Source: Oligella sp050920755
Lineage (GTDB): Bacteria > Pseudomonadota > Gammaproteobacteria > Burkholderiales > Burkholderiaceae_B
Direction of reading: 5' to 3'
DNA length: 64,000 nucleotides
NCBI RefSeq assembly: GCF_050920755.1
Contig: NZ_CP158480.1
Span: 62,001-126,000, forward strand
Each line of letters opens with the position of its first letter. Positions within the stretch are counted from its first letter, which is position 1. The notes below the pieces were generated by a model. That model was given only the letters and a program-made list of their open reading frames with translations. It was not told the DNA's origin and made no database searches. Made by a program: the position numbers and the translations under genes. This document shows, piece after piece, positions 24,189-33,429 of the stretch.

Positions 24189-26087
24189 ATGCAAAAGTTG
24201 ACGGATTTGGGTTTGGCTGCATGGATTGATTCGCAAAATAGCGGGTTAGGATCGTTTTTTCTTGTCGAATTTGAGGGTGTGAATTTTAACGTCTCACTAT
24301 TTTCCAGTGTGTTGTATGAGGTCGTAAGTCGTTATCCTATTTTTAGCTTGCGACTGACATCAACAGGTCAAATGGAGCGTCGAGAAGAGGGGACTTATGC
24401 ACTTCTTTTGAACTGCCAAGATGAAGAGACACAGGTGCAAGATGGCTTGTTGCCAACAATTGCCAAGGAAGCCGCGAATACCTTACTAAAAGAGTCACTG
24501 TTTTTGGTAGTGACATGCACGAATGAGGCTGAGGGTAAAGTACGCACGCAGTTCGTGGCTAATATGGCGATACTAAATCCAGCGAATGTATATCTCTTCT
24601 TGCATGAGCTATCCATCGCCTACCAACTTGCCGTGGGTGGCGAAGCTGAGGAGTTATTTAGTTTTCCTAAAAGTACGGCAAGTTATCAAGGTAATACTAC
24701 GACAGAGCTGGATTTTCGTCATTTGGCTCAGTACCCACTACCTTCGTTGCCTTGGCGCTTATATAACGAGACCAAGGGCACAGTGCAAAACATTTGTTGG
24801 TGCTTACCAGTTAGGGTATGGCAGCAGTTACAAGACAATGCTGTGGCAGCCGGAGTAAAGGTATCTGTCATGCTTAGAGCCGTTTTTTGTGCGGCCCTTG
24901 CTTTATATACTAAGCAGTCCTCATTTCGTTTAAGTTTACCCTTTTTTAAGCATGAAAAGAGTCAGCTAGGTGGTGAGACATGGTTCAGTGATGACTTTTA
25001 TATCCAAGCGGTTGACGTGAATTTAGAGGCATCATTGTTGGATACGATTGGGTATTTACGTGACTCCAGCCATTTCTTTGGCAATGAAGCATTGTCGGGA
25101 GTCAGTCTTTTGAGGGAGTTAACGAAGCTAACTGGGTGTCAAGAGATTGCGCCCGTTGTCTATACCGACTTGCTGGCATGTGGGTCACTTTTTTCTGGTG
25201 TTATTAATCAAACCTTTGGTCAAGTCCAGCGTGCTTTATCTAGAGGGGTAAACGTCGGGTTGGATGTTCAAGTGGTTCAAGTAGGTGAGACAGTAGGTTT
25301 TAATTGGGATGTGAATGAGGACTTAATCTCTGCTTCAGATATTGCCAAACTAGTTGATTGTTTTAAGCATTTATTAAGGCTTTACGCATACTCATCTGCA
25401 AATCTTGGGCGACCTATTGGGCAGCTTGTTTCTGATAGCAAGTACCGTTTAACACTAAAACCCCAGGTGTTAAGTGACGATGATTTTATGGTTGCGGGTC
25501 GCCTACTCAGTAAAAAAGAATTAACGGAACTAATAGAGAGAATCTTAGGGCGACAGGTTAAGCTGATAGATGAGCAGAGTGGCAAGGGAGGGAATTTTTC
25601 GTTGCTGGTTGAAAGCTCAGTTAATGAACCCTTGTCGATTCATGAAATTCAAAATACCTTAGCAACTCATTTTCTTGGGCAGCTGAACCCCAAGCGTATT
25701 GTAATTTTGCCATCCTCTGAATTTGACAGGGGAAATGAGTTAAACCCGTCAAATCCGTCAAATTATAGTGCTCAAGGACAGCTCCCTGTAGAGGTGGTGT
25801 ATGTAGTGGCGGCTATTTTTTCTGCTGTGTTAGGTACGCAAATAGATCCGTTAACAATGCGCGATACAGACTTTTTTGAGATGGGTGGCAACTCGCTTTT
25901 AGCGACTCAAGTTGTGATTGAAACAAATAAATATTTTTTATATGCACAAATAGGTATCGCGGATATGTTTAGGTTGCGTTCAATTCATGAGCTTGCAATC
26001 TATTTGTATGAGAAAGACTCAGCGCTAGCTTTAAAAGTGGCTCAGACGGTTCAGCGTTTGTTAATTAAGACATGGGGGCTAGAATGA
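24189..26087 (+). CDS. NRPS protein: degenerate condensation/cyclization-like domain plus PCP
   Basis: The 632-residue protein has a condensation-superfamily fold at about residues 1-420 and a poorly conserved linker at about 425-530. A peptidyl carrier domain follows at about 535-610, with the phosphopantetheine serine near 567 in DFFEMGGNSLLATQ. There is no adenylation domain. At the catalytic position (about 124) it reads NMAILNPAN, where condensation domains have HHxxxDG and cyclization domains DxxxxDxxS, so the N-terminal domain is probably inactive or structural. Its stop overlaps the next gene by ATGA. It may supply a carrier in trans for the adenylation domain of the next protein. Confidence 0.83.
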   Translation: MQKLTDLGLAAWIDSQNSGLGSFFLVEFEGVNFNVSLFSSVLYEVVSRYPIFSLRLTSTGQMERREEGTYALLLNCQDEETQVQDGLLPTIAKEAANTLLKESLFLVVTCTNEAEGKVRTQFVANMAILNPANVYLFLHELSIAYQLAVGGEAEELFSFPKSTASYQGNTTTELDFRHLAQYPLPSLPWRLYNETKGTVQNICWCLPVRVWQQLQDNAVAAGVKVSVMLRAVFCAALALYTKQSSFRLSLPFFKHEKSQLGGETWFSDDFYIQAVDVNLEASLLDTIGYLRDSSHFFGNEALSGVSLLRELTKLTGCQEIAPVVYTDLLACGSLFSGVINQTFGQVQRALSRGVNVGLDVQVVQVGETVGFNWDVNEDLISASDIAKLVDCFKHLLRLYAYSSANLGRPIGQLVSDSKYRLTLKPQVLSDDDFMVAGRLLSKKELTELIERILGRQVKLIDEQSGKGGNFSLLVESSVNEPLSIHEIQNTLATHFLGQLNPKRIVILPSSEFDRGNELNPSNPSNYSAQGQLPVEVVYVVAAIFSAVLGTQIDPLTMRDTDFFEMGGNSLLATQVVIETNKYFLYAQIGIADMFRLRSIHELAIYLYEKDSALALKVAQTVQRLLIKTWGLE

Positions 26088-29000
26088 GTTTGCCATTAAA
26101 CGCTATGCAGCAAGCTTATCTTATGGGTCGAACGAGTGGCTTTCCCTTGGGTTCCGTTGATATGCAGGATATTAGGAGTTTCTATCTTCCAGCGTCAGCC
26201 GCTCAGGTTGCAGACGCTATGTTAGAGGTGTTTGCGGTTTACCCGATGCTATCGTCTCGTGTTAGTCAGGATGGGCTGTTTTTACTTCAAAAGGAAGATC
26301 TAGACTATCAAGATAATTTTATTATTAGCCAGGGTAGCTTAAGTCAGCAGCAGAGTATGTGGCAGATTGCTGAGCAACAGATTGAGCGATTTATTTCCGC
26401 GACTTTTGATATCCATAAGAGGTTGTGGCGGGTTGCGTTGCATGAATTTACTGATGATGAGTCATGTGTCGTGACTTTTGCTTTTAATGGATTGTTGCTA
26501 GATGGTTATGTGATATCTCGATTAATCAAGGAGGTTTTTAAGCTGGCTTTGGGTGGTGATTTTACGCCATCGTTGACTGGTGTGTCTAAAGGTATTGAGT
26601 CAAATGAAGAGCCGATTGATGAGGGTTACGGGCAGGATTATTTCAAAGCGGTGCGTCAAGTCATTCAGTTGCCTTGGGCAAGTGATCTTGAAGAGATTAT
26701 GTGGACTAAACGCAAGCGTTTCAGTATGACGCTAGAGCGTGACCTGTTTGAACAAGTTAGTAACAACTTGCTCAAACAGGGCGTGTTTGCAAATAGTGGC
26801 TATATGTTCGCAGTGCTAAAGGCTTTAAGTGCATTTGTTGGTGAACAACACGTATTTGCCATAAGTGTACCGACGGCGGATAGCGCAATTAAGAAGTCAT
26901 TCAGTACGAATTCATCTTTTTTACCAATCGTATACGACGACAGCCGCTCAACATCTTGGCTTGAGCAGTTGATACATCTCCAGCGGCTTGTCTTAGGTTT
27001 ATTATCCACAAATAGGCTAGGTGTGATTGCTGCTCAGCGGTTAAGTAAACAGTTGCGTACAATTTTGCCGTTACCTGTTGCATTTACCAACGGTTTGCTT
27101 TGGGATGCTCATGAATCATCCGAGGGCTTAGTCTATCTCGGTGGTGTTACAGAAACGCCCCAGCTTGCCTTGGATATTCGATTAAGTCATCTAAATGACA
27201 AAAGGGTGCTGTTAGATCTTGACTATGCCGAAGCTGCGCTAGCGGAAGATGACGTTATTGCGATTGCTAAACAAGTTGTCACGAATTTAGAAAAGTTAGC
27301 AACGCTTGACGTCTTGGCAGATGTTAAGCAAGTTATTATGCCATCGGAGCGTACTGCTGCAGTCAATAAATTGTCAAGTTCGATGGGATTTATCCAGTCA
27401 ATTTATGACAAGTTATATGCTCAACCCTCTGAGGATGTTGCTTTAATTAGTCAAGATAGACGTATCAATTATAAGCAGTTGGCTTTGTTTGTGGCAAGCG
27501 CAACTAAGGTCTTAAAACAACACGACATGAATTCAGGCGACGTGCTGGCGATGATTTTGCCTAAGTGTTTCGAGCAGGCGTATTATCTCCTCGGTAGTTT
27601 GTTTTCTGGTGTTATTTGGCTCTCCTTAGATAAAGAGGCGCCTGTCGAGCGTTTGAGTTATCAGTTGCGTAATGCGCAAGTAAAAGGGCTAGTATGCGAT
27701 TTAGTCGAAATGGGAGACCTTGTAAGTGAAATTCGGTCAACGATACGTCTTATTGACGTTAATGAGTTATATGAAGTGACGGATGCTCTCGTTCCTCCAG
27801 CCTTAACTCCGAATACAGGGCAGGCATTGTCATGTTATCTCTATACATCTGGCTCAACGGGTTTACCAAAATGTGTCGCCCTTAATAATCAGGGGATTGA
27901 TAACACATTGAAGCAGACAATCAAAAAGTGGCATTTGACGAAAGTTGATTGTTTTTTTGCTGCGACGCCTTTTCATCATGATATGTCTCTATTTGATCTG
28001 CTGGTTTCTTTTACTGTTGGGGCGACACTTGTAGTGCCTGAAAAGGCACAGCATAAGGATCCATTTCTCTGGGCGAGATTAGTGCAAGAGGCAGGCGTCA
28101 CTGTCTGGGTATCAGTTCCAGCGATTGTGGATATGTTGCTTTTAGCAGCAGAGCCAGAGAAGTTAAGGTCATTAAGAGTTTTGGCACAAGGCGGTGACTA
28201 TATTCGAGAGAAGACGATCCGACAATTGCTTTCTGCTAACCCTCAATTGATTTTATATTCTCTCGGTGGCCCGACAGAAACAACCATCTGGAGTATCTGG
28301 CACAAAATTGATGTTGATAAGGATATGGCAGCTTATCATGCGATTCCTTACGGTGTGGCGTTGGCTGGTAATCAATATTACATACTGGATGCGCAAGATA
28401 ATGAATGCGCTGTTGGTGAGCTTGGCAAGATAGCGATGTCAGGGATTAACTTGTCAAACGGCTATGTTGTGGATGGTCAATTGCGCTTCGATGATTATAA
28501 AGAGCTAGTTTTAAACGGTAAGTCTCAGCGAGTTTATGTATCTCGAGATATGGGCAGATTGACTACGGATGGTTTAATTTTATTTGAAGGGCGTGAAGAG
28601 GGCTATTTTAAAATTAGAGGCGTCAGAATCAGCTCTCAAGAAATTGAAAATGCTGTTCTAAAAATCGAGGGAATTGATCAATGTGTGGCGGTTGAGCTGC
28701 AAAATGAGCAATTAAGTTATGCTGAGTTAGGCTTGGCTTATACGGTGAAAAATAAGGAGAGTACCTCTTATTCATCGTCGCAGTTAATGGATGCACTTAA
28801 TGTATTTTTGCCTGATAGTCATATTCCGACGCAGTGGTTGTTACTAGACGCTATGCCATTAACAGCTAATGGCAAAATTGATCGAAAGTCGATACAGGAG
28901 CTGGTTAAATTAAGTGCTTATCCTGAAAATGATTTAACTAGAACTAATGCCGTTCAGCTAAACCAAGACCCAGCAGATATTTCGTCTGGCGGAGATTTTT

Positions 29001-32000
29001 CTTTATTACTTGATGAAGCATTTTATAAAGCGTTTCTAAATGAAATGCAGAGCGAGGTGGTTGAGGAAAAGATGGTTGAGGGGTCACCTAATCTATCTCG
29101 ACCAGCAACTGAATATGAGCAGAGGGCTTGGTTTTTGCATCAGCGAGATCCCTTGTCACTGATGTCTTCTTTAAATGTAAGTTTTCATCTTAAGGGTGAC
29201 TTGGATTTAATAAAGCTTGTTTCAGCTTTATATGCCTTATACGAGGGGGGATCTTCATTTAATACTTATTTTAAGATGGATAATGAAGGCGTACTAAAAC
29301 GTCATTTTAAGAAATATACACAAAGTGAAGTGATTTTTTTATGGTACGAAAAGACACTTAAGGAAGCGAAAGAGAGGCTGTGGCAACAATTTAAACAGCC
29401 TTTGGATTTGCAGAACCAGCCAATCGTTAAATTTTATTTGGTTATGCTGGTCGATACAGGAAGTTGTTTATTAGGAATCCATGCTCACCACATATTGATG
29501 GACAATAGTGCATGGTCGGTAATCTTAAAGACGGTGTCTGACCATTACAATGCCAAGGCAGAAAAAAGGCACACAAGCTTTAACGACTTAACTCAATTTA
29601 ATCAATTAGATGAATCAAAGGCTGCTCTAGCTGAGAAGGAGCGATATTGGCAAGATAAATTTTTGGAACCTTTAAGTTGTTTGCAACTGCCGAGCAAAAT
29701 TGAGGTGCGAACTGAGACGACCAATCAGTTGGATAAAGCGCAACTAATTTACTCCGAACTTGGTTCTGTGCGTTATGTACAAAAGGTGCTGCCTGAAGAA
29801 TTAAAGTCCGAATATCGTGAGTTAAGTTTAGCTCAACTGATAGGCAGATTTGGTAAGTTCTTATTGAGCAAAACTACCCAAGAGTTTATAGATATTTTAA
29901 CGCCAATCACAAATACACAGATTGCATATCAGCTTGATAGTTTACAAAGTACTGGAAATGTCCTACCTATCAGAGTTGTTAAGTTTCAAGGTGATTTGTC
30001 AATATTTTCTGATAAAGATGTTCAAACTCAAATTGAGCAAGGGCTCATTCATGAATTACCTTATGAATCAATTATCACTGTGACAGATAGTCCTAGGGGG
30101 AGTTTGCCTAATGTAATGGTAACCTCATTTGAGATGCCAAAAAAGTATCTCAAAATAAAGGATGTAAGCGTGAGTTATCTTGATATGCCTCCATTAAGTT
30201 CTCCGTATCTCTTAATGCTGGCATATTGTATTAACTCCGATGGTCTTTATTTAGAGCTGACAGTTGATAGGCAGATTAATCATTTAGTAACGGGTGCGTT
30301 ATTTGAGGAATTTGTTGATTCGTTGCTTTTGATTAAAGGCACTCAAGTAAGCTTGTCTGAAGTTAATATTAAGCCACTAGGTGATGTTGTTAATGAAGGC
30401 TCATTGCTTGATATCATCATGGAGGTTTTTGCTAACGGATTACCACGTTCATGGGATAAAGATGATAATTTTTTCAATGTCGGAGGGCATTCTTTAATAG
30501 CGACTTCAGTTATCGGACAGCTAAAAAACAAATATGGTCTGCAAGTTGAGATTAAAGATATATTTGCCCATCCGACAGCTCATGAGTTGGCTATTTATTT
30601 GGCTTCACAAAATAAATTTCCAGCAGACAGTGAAGAAATAGATACGTCCTTTGTTGGTGAGTTGCAAACAGAGGAATACGAGGAACTTAGAACGGGAGTT
30701 AATTACCCTGTCAGCCTGCTGCAAGAAAGTTATTTATGGGATGCTGGTTTTGGGAGCGATACTCGATTTAATATTCCTTTCGTTTTTAGGATAAATATGG
30801 ATTTTGAACCCGAGGTTATGCGGGAGATCTTTGCTGGGATCATTATGAGTCACAGTGCATTCCGAAATTTGATTGTGATAGGGGAAGATGGGGTTTCATT
30901 ATCACAAATAATATTAAGTGCTGAAGATTTAAGTAATTTAGATTGGTTTAGTAGTGTTGTTTGTAAAGATGATGGTAAGGCTCAACATATTGCTTTCGCA
31001 GCAGGTGAGTCTGGGTTTGATTTAACCAAAAATATACCTATAAGAATTACACAAGTCAGAATTAACAACCATAATTATCTCTCTGTTTCAATTTATCATT
31101 CTTCCTTTGATGAGTGGTCTGCCAAATTACTTATTGATGAATTGGTTTTAAAGCTAATAGAAAAAATAAAAAATAAAACGTCAAATAGTGTCGAAGGAAA
31201 AAAATGTAGAAAATTGCAATATGTCCATTATGCAATGGAGGAGTTTAGTGAAAGGGGAAAAATTTTAAGAAATGGTCTGGCATTTTGGAAAGAACGTTTG
31301 GGGCAACTAAAGGAAGAAAAAGGATTGGTAACTTGTTTCTCACGAAATCAACGAGTTCAGAATTACGCAAGTGGTAGAGTAGAAATAAATCACACTTACA
31401 CACCAATTTCTTTCATGTTTAGTAGTAAAGATAAATTCATACTTAACAAGCTTGTTAAGGAGTTTAAGATTTCACTATTTCAAGTGCTGTACGCAATAGT
31501 TATCCTTTCATTATACAGATTAGGAGCAGGAAGAGAAATCATAGTTGGTACATCAATTGCTTGTAGGGATGACTATAAATATCAACAAACAATTGGCTTG
31601 TTTACAAATGTAGTGCTTGAAAAGTCGATTATATTACTAAATGAAACTGTTCCAGAGTTCTTGATTAGGTTGCAAAATGAAAGATTTGGAATAGGAAAGT
31701 TTGGTAAAGTGCCTTTTCCTTATGTCGTGCAAACAGTTGCAGAAAGGTCGGGAATAAGTGTTTTTGAATATTATTTTCAGATGCATGCTTCTGACCTAAT
31801 GAGATTAAAAAGAAAAGTTGGAGATCAAGAATTAAAAATAGAACTCCTTGAACAACAAGTTATGCCGAGTAAATTTGGACTTCATTTTGAAGTTTTTGAT
31901 GGATCACAGGATGACAACTTGGTGTTTTTAATTCATTACGATGATTCCAAATATAGTGAAACAAGTTTACAGCCATTGGTTAATAGCCTGAAAGATTTGA

Positions 32001-32086
32001 TTTCTAGAATTGGAAATATAAATTCTGAGACGACGGTAGGTGATTTTTTGGTTGGCTCAGGAAAGGAAAACTTATATGGTTTATGA
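26084..32086 (+). CDS. Large NRPS: Cy/C - A - C - PCP - C
   Basis: The protein has 2000 residues from ATG 26084, which overlaps the previous stop. Domain 1 (about 1-425) opens PLNAMQQAYLMGR like a cyclization domain, but its catalytic stretch is NGLLLDGYV, altered from DxxxxDxxS. The adenylation domain (about 440-935) has LYTSGSTGLPK near 586, FHHDMSLFDLL near 629, GGPTETTIW near 727 and NGKIDRK near 928. No carrier follows it. Condensation domain 2 has HHILMDN near 1134. The only PCP has GGHSLIAT near 1467. Condensation domain 3 has YHSSFDEW near 1670, with one His retained. There is no thioesterase domain, so release to an amine by the last C domain is plausible. The amino acid substrate is undetermined. 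Confidence 0.88.
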   Translation: MSLPLNAMQQAYLMGRTSGFPLGSVDMQDIRSFYLPASAAQVADAMLEVFAVYPMLSSRVSQDGLFLLQKEDLDYQDNFIISQGSLSQQQSMWQIAEQQIERFISATFDIHKRLWRVALHEFTDDESCVVTFAFNGLLLDGYVISRLIKEVFKLALGGDFTPSLTGVSKGIESNEEPIDEGYGQDYFKAVRQVIQLPWASDLEEIMWTKRKRFSMTLERDLFEQVSNNLLKQGVFANSGYMFAVLKALSAFVGEQHVFAISVPTADSAIKKSFSTNSSFLPIVYDDSRSTSWLEQLIHLQRLVLGLLSTNRLGVIAAQRLSKQLRTILPLPVAFTNGLLWDAHESSEGLVYLGGVTETPQLALDIRLSHLNDKRVLLDLDYAEAALAEDDVIAIAKQVVTNLEKLATLDVLADVKQVIMPSERTAAVNKLSSSMGFIQSIYDKLYAQPSEDVALISQDRRINYKQLALFVASATKVLKQHDMNSGDVLAMILPKCFEQAYYLLGSLFSGVIWLSLDKEAPVERLSYQLRNAQVKGLVCDLVEMGDLVSEIRSTIRLIDVNELYEVTDALVPPALTPNTGQALSCYLYTSGSTGLPKCVALNNQGIDNTLKQTIKKWHLTKVDCFFAATPFHHDMSLFDLLVSFTVGATLVVPEKAQHKDPFLWARLVQEAGVTVWVSVPAIVDMLLLAAEPEKLRSLRVLAQGGDYIREKTIRQLLSANPQLILYSLGGPTETTIWSIWHKIDVDKDMAAYHAIPYGVALAGNQYYILDAQDNECAVGELGKIAMSGINLSNGYVVDGQLRFDDYKELVLNGKSQRVYVSRDMGRLTTDGLILFEGREEGYFKIRGVRISSQEIENAVLKIEGIDQCVAVELQNEQLSYAELGLAYTVKNKESTSYSSSQLMDALNVFLPDSHIPTQWLLLDAMPLTANGKIDRKSIQELVKLSAYPENDLTRTNAVQLNQDPADISSGGDFSLLLDEAFYKAFLNEMQSEVVEEKMVEGSPNLSRPATEYEQRAWFLHQRDPLSLMSSLNVSFHLKGDLDLIKLVSALYALYEGGSSFNTYFKMDNEGVLKRHFKKYTQSEVIFLWYEKTLKEAKERLWQQFKQPLDLQNQPIVKFYLVMLVDTGSCLLGIHAHHILMDNSAWSVILKTVSDHYNAKAEKRHTSFNDLTQFNQLDESKAALAEKERYWQDKFLEPLSCLQLPSKIEVRTETTNQLDKAQLIYSELGSVRYVQKVLPEELKSEYRELSLAQLIGRFGKFLLSKTTQEFIDILTPITNTQIAYQLDSLQSTGNVLPIRVVKFQGDLSIFSDKDVQTQIEQGLIHELPYESIITVTDSPRGSLPNVMVTSFEMPKKYLKIKDVSVSYLDMPPLSSPYLLMLAYCINSDGLYLELTVDRQINHLVTGALFEEFVDSLLLIKGTQVSLSEVNIKPLGDVVNEGSLLDIIMEVFANGLPRSWDKDDNFFNVGGHSLIATSVIGQLKNKYGLQVEIKDIFAHPTAHELAIYLASQNKFPADSEEIDTSFVGELQTEEYEELRTGVNYPVSLLQESYLWDAGFGSDTRFNIPFVFRINMDFEPEVMREIFAGIIMSHSAFRNLIVIGEDGVSLSQIILSAEDLSNLDWFSSVVCKDDGKAQHIAFAAGESGFDLTKNIPIRITQVRINNHNYLSVSIYHSSFDEWSAKLLIDELVLKLIEKIKNKTSNSVEGKKCRKLQYVHYAMEEFSERGKILRNGLAFWKERLGQLKEEKGLVTCFSRNQRVQNYASGRVEINHTYTPISFMFSSKDKFILNKLVKEFKISLFQVLYAIVILSLYRLGAGREIIVGTSIACRDDYKYQQTIGLFTNVVLEKSIILLNETVPEFLIRLQNERFGIGKFGKVPFPYVVQTVAERSGISVFEYYFQMHASDLMRLKRKVGDQELKIELLEQQVMPSKFGLHFEVFDGSQDDNLVFLIHYDDSKYSETSLQPLVNSLKDLISRIGNINSETTVGDFLVGSGKENLYGL

Positions 32087-33341
32087 TGTCGCGGGAATTG
32101 GGATTGGTCCATTTAATCTAGGCTTATCAAGTTTGCTGGAAACGGTACCTTCTGTTAAGAAAGTGTTTTTTGACCAAAAATCAGAATTTGCTTGGCATAA
32201 AGGAATTATGCCCAACTGGTCCACCTTGCAAATTCCATTTATTGCCGATTTGGTTACCTTAGTTGATCCAACTAGTGATTTCTCATATTTGAATTATTTG
32301 AAAGTCCATGGCCGACTACATCGATTTTATATTTACGAGAATTTTTATATTTCTAGAGAAGACTATAACGCATATTGTAAGTGGGTATGCAAACAACAAA
32401 AAGATTTGGTTTTTGGTAAAAGAGTTGAGACAGTTGTGTATAACCAAAAGACAGAATTGTATCGACTCGAAATTCGAGATCTAGGCAACCACTCACTCGA
32501 TCAGGTTTATGCCAAGAAACTGGTTTTAGGTACTGGAACTCAGCCTGTAAGACCAAGTTTTTATCAAGAAAATGATCCAAGGCATTGTCTTATTAATGAT
32601 TACTCCTACCAAAAGGAAGAGTTAAAAAATAATGAAATAATCACTGTTGTTGGTTCTGGACAAAGTGGTGCAGAGGCCTTTTTCGACTTGTTATTAGAGC
32701 TTAAAGATAGTAGTTATTGCTTGCAGTGGATAGGTCGAACAAAACATTTTATGGCAATGGACCTCAACAAGTTAGCCTTAGAGGTCACAACGCCTGATTA
32801 TGCCCATTTTTTTTATGATTTGCCTCATGAGCATAAGCAAGATTTGGTTGTTGCTCAAAGAGCCTTATATAAGGGAGTCAATTTTAAGCTATTAAATGCG
32901 ATATATGACTATTTATATGAACATTATCATCTGTGTGAGGGCAGAGTAAGAATCTTCCCAAGCTTAGAGCTTTTGGATAGCCGAGAAACGGAAAAGGGGT
33001 GGCAACTTCAGGCGCGTAGCACATCATCTGGAAAGACCATCGAGCTAGAAACGCAAGCATTAATTTTTGCCCTAGGCTTTTGCTATGAAGAGCCTGATTT
33101 TATGAAGAACCTTGATGATGTGCTAAGACGCAATGCCGACGGTGAGTTGGTAGTGTCAGAAAAGTTCACTATTGATAAGCGAAATACTATTTTTGTTCAG
33201 AATGTCGGATTAAGTCAGCATGGAATTGTAACCCCAGATCTTAGTGTTGGTCCATTTCGTAATGCCATGATTGTTAATGAATTATTAGGGCAGGAGTTTT
33301 ATGTACCAGATAGGCACTTTACTTTCCAGAAATTTGTATGA
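32076..33341 (+). CDS. Lysine/ornithine/diamine N-monooxygenase (IucD/AlcA-like)
   Basis: The 421-residue FAD/NADPH enzyme hydroxylates a primary amine as the first step to a hydroxamate. The FAD motif GIGIGPFNLGL is at residues 7-17, and MPNWSTLQIPFIADLVTLVDP is the typical early segment. The NADPH motif is VVGSGQSGAEAF, and LALGF-type and C-terminal family segments are present. It starts at ATG 32076, inside the end of the NRPS gene (11 bp overlap), so it is cotranscribed. Homologs act on lysine, ornithine, putrescine or cadaverine; the substrate here cannot be read from sequence. It pairs with the N-acyltransferase at 35.8 kb. Confidence 0.93.
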   Translation: MVYDVAGIGIGPFNLGLSSLLETVPSVKKVFFDQKSEFAWHKGIMPNWSTLQIPFIADLVTLVDPTSDFSYLNYLKVHGRLHRFYIYENFYISREDYNAYCKWVCKQQKDLVFGKRVETVVYNQKTELYRLEIRDLGNHSLDQVYAKKLVLGTGTQPVRPSFYQENDPRHCLINDYSYQKEELKNNEIITVVGSGQSGAEAFFDLLLELKDSSYCLQWIGRTKHFMAMDLNKLALEVTTPDYAHFFYDLPHEHKQDLVVAQRALYKGVNFKLLNAIYDYLYEHYHLCEGRVRIFPSLELLDSRETEKGWQLQARSTSSGKTIELETQALIFALGFCYEEPDFMKNLDDVLRRNADGELVVSEKFTIDKRNTIFVQNVGLSQHGIVTPDLSVGPFRNAMIVNELLGQEFYVPDRHFTFQKFV

Positions 33342-33386
33342 ATATAGGGGGTGGCTACAGCAGATTTTTCATTTACAAAAATAGTT

Positions 33387-33405
33387 AATTATCAATATCA
33401 TTATT
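33387..33405 (+). promoter_or_regulatory. Fur-box-like site upstream of first TonB receptor
   Basis: AATTATCAATATCATTATT matches 13 of 19 positions of the Fur box and lies 24 bp before the receptor start, in an AT-rich 60 bp gap after the monooxygenase gene. It would allow the receptor to be induced by low iron separately from the upstream operon. Confidence 0.55.
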
Positions 33406-33429
33406 ATGTTTATTTATAGGGGTATGAGT

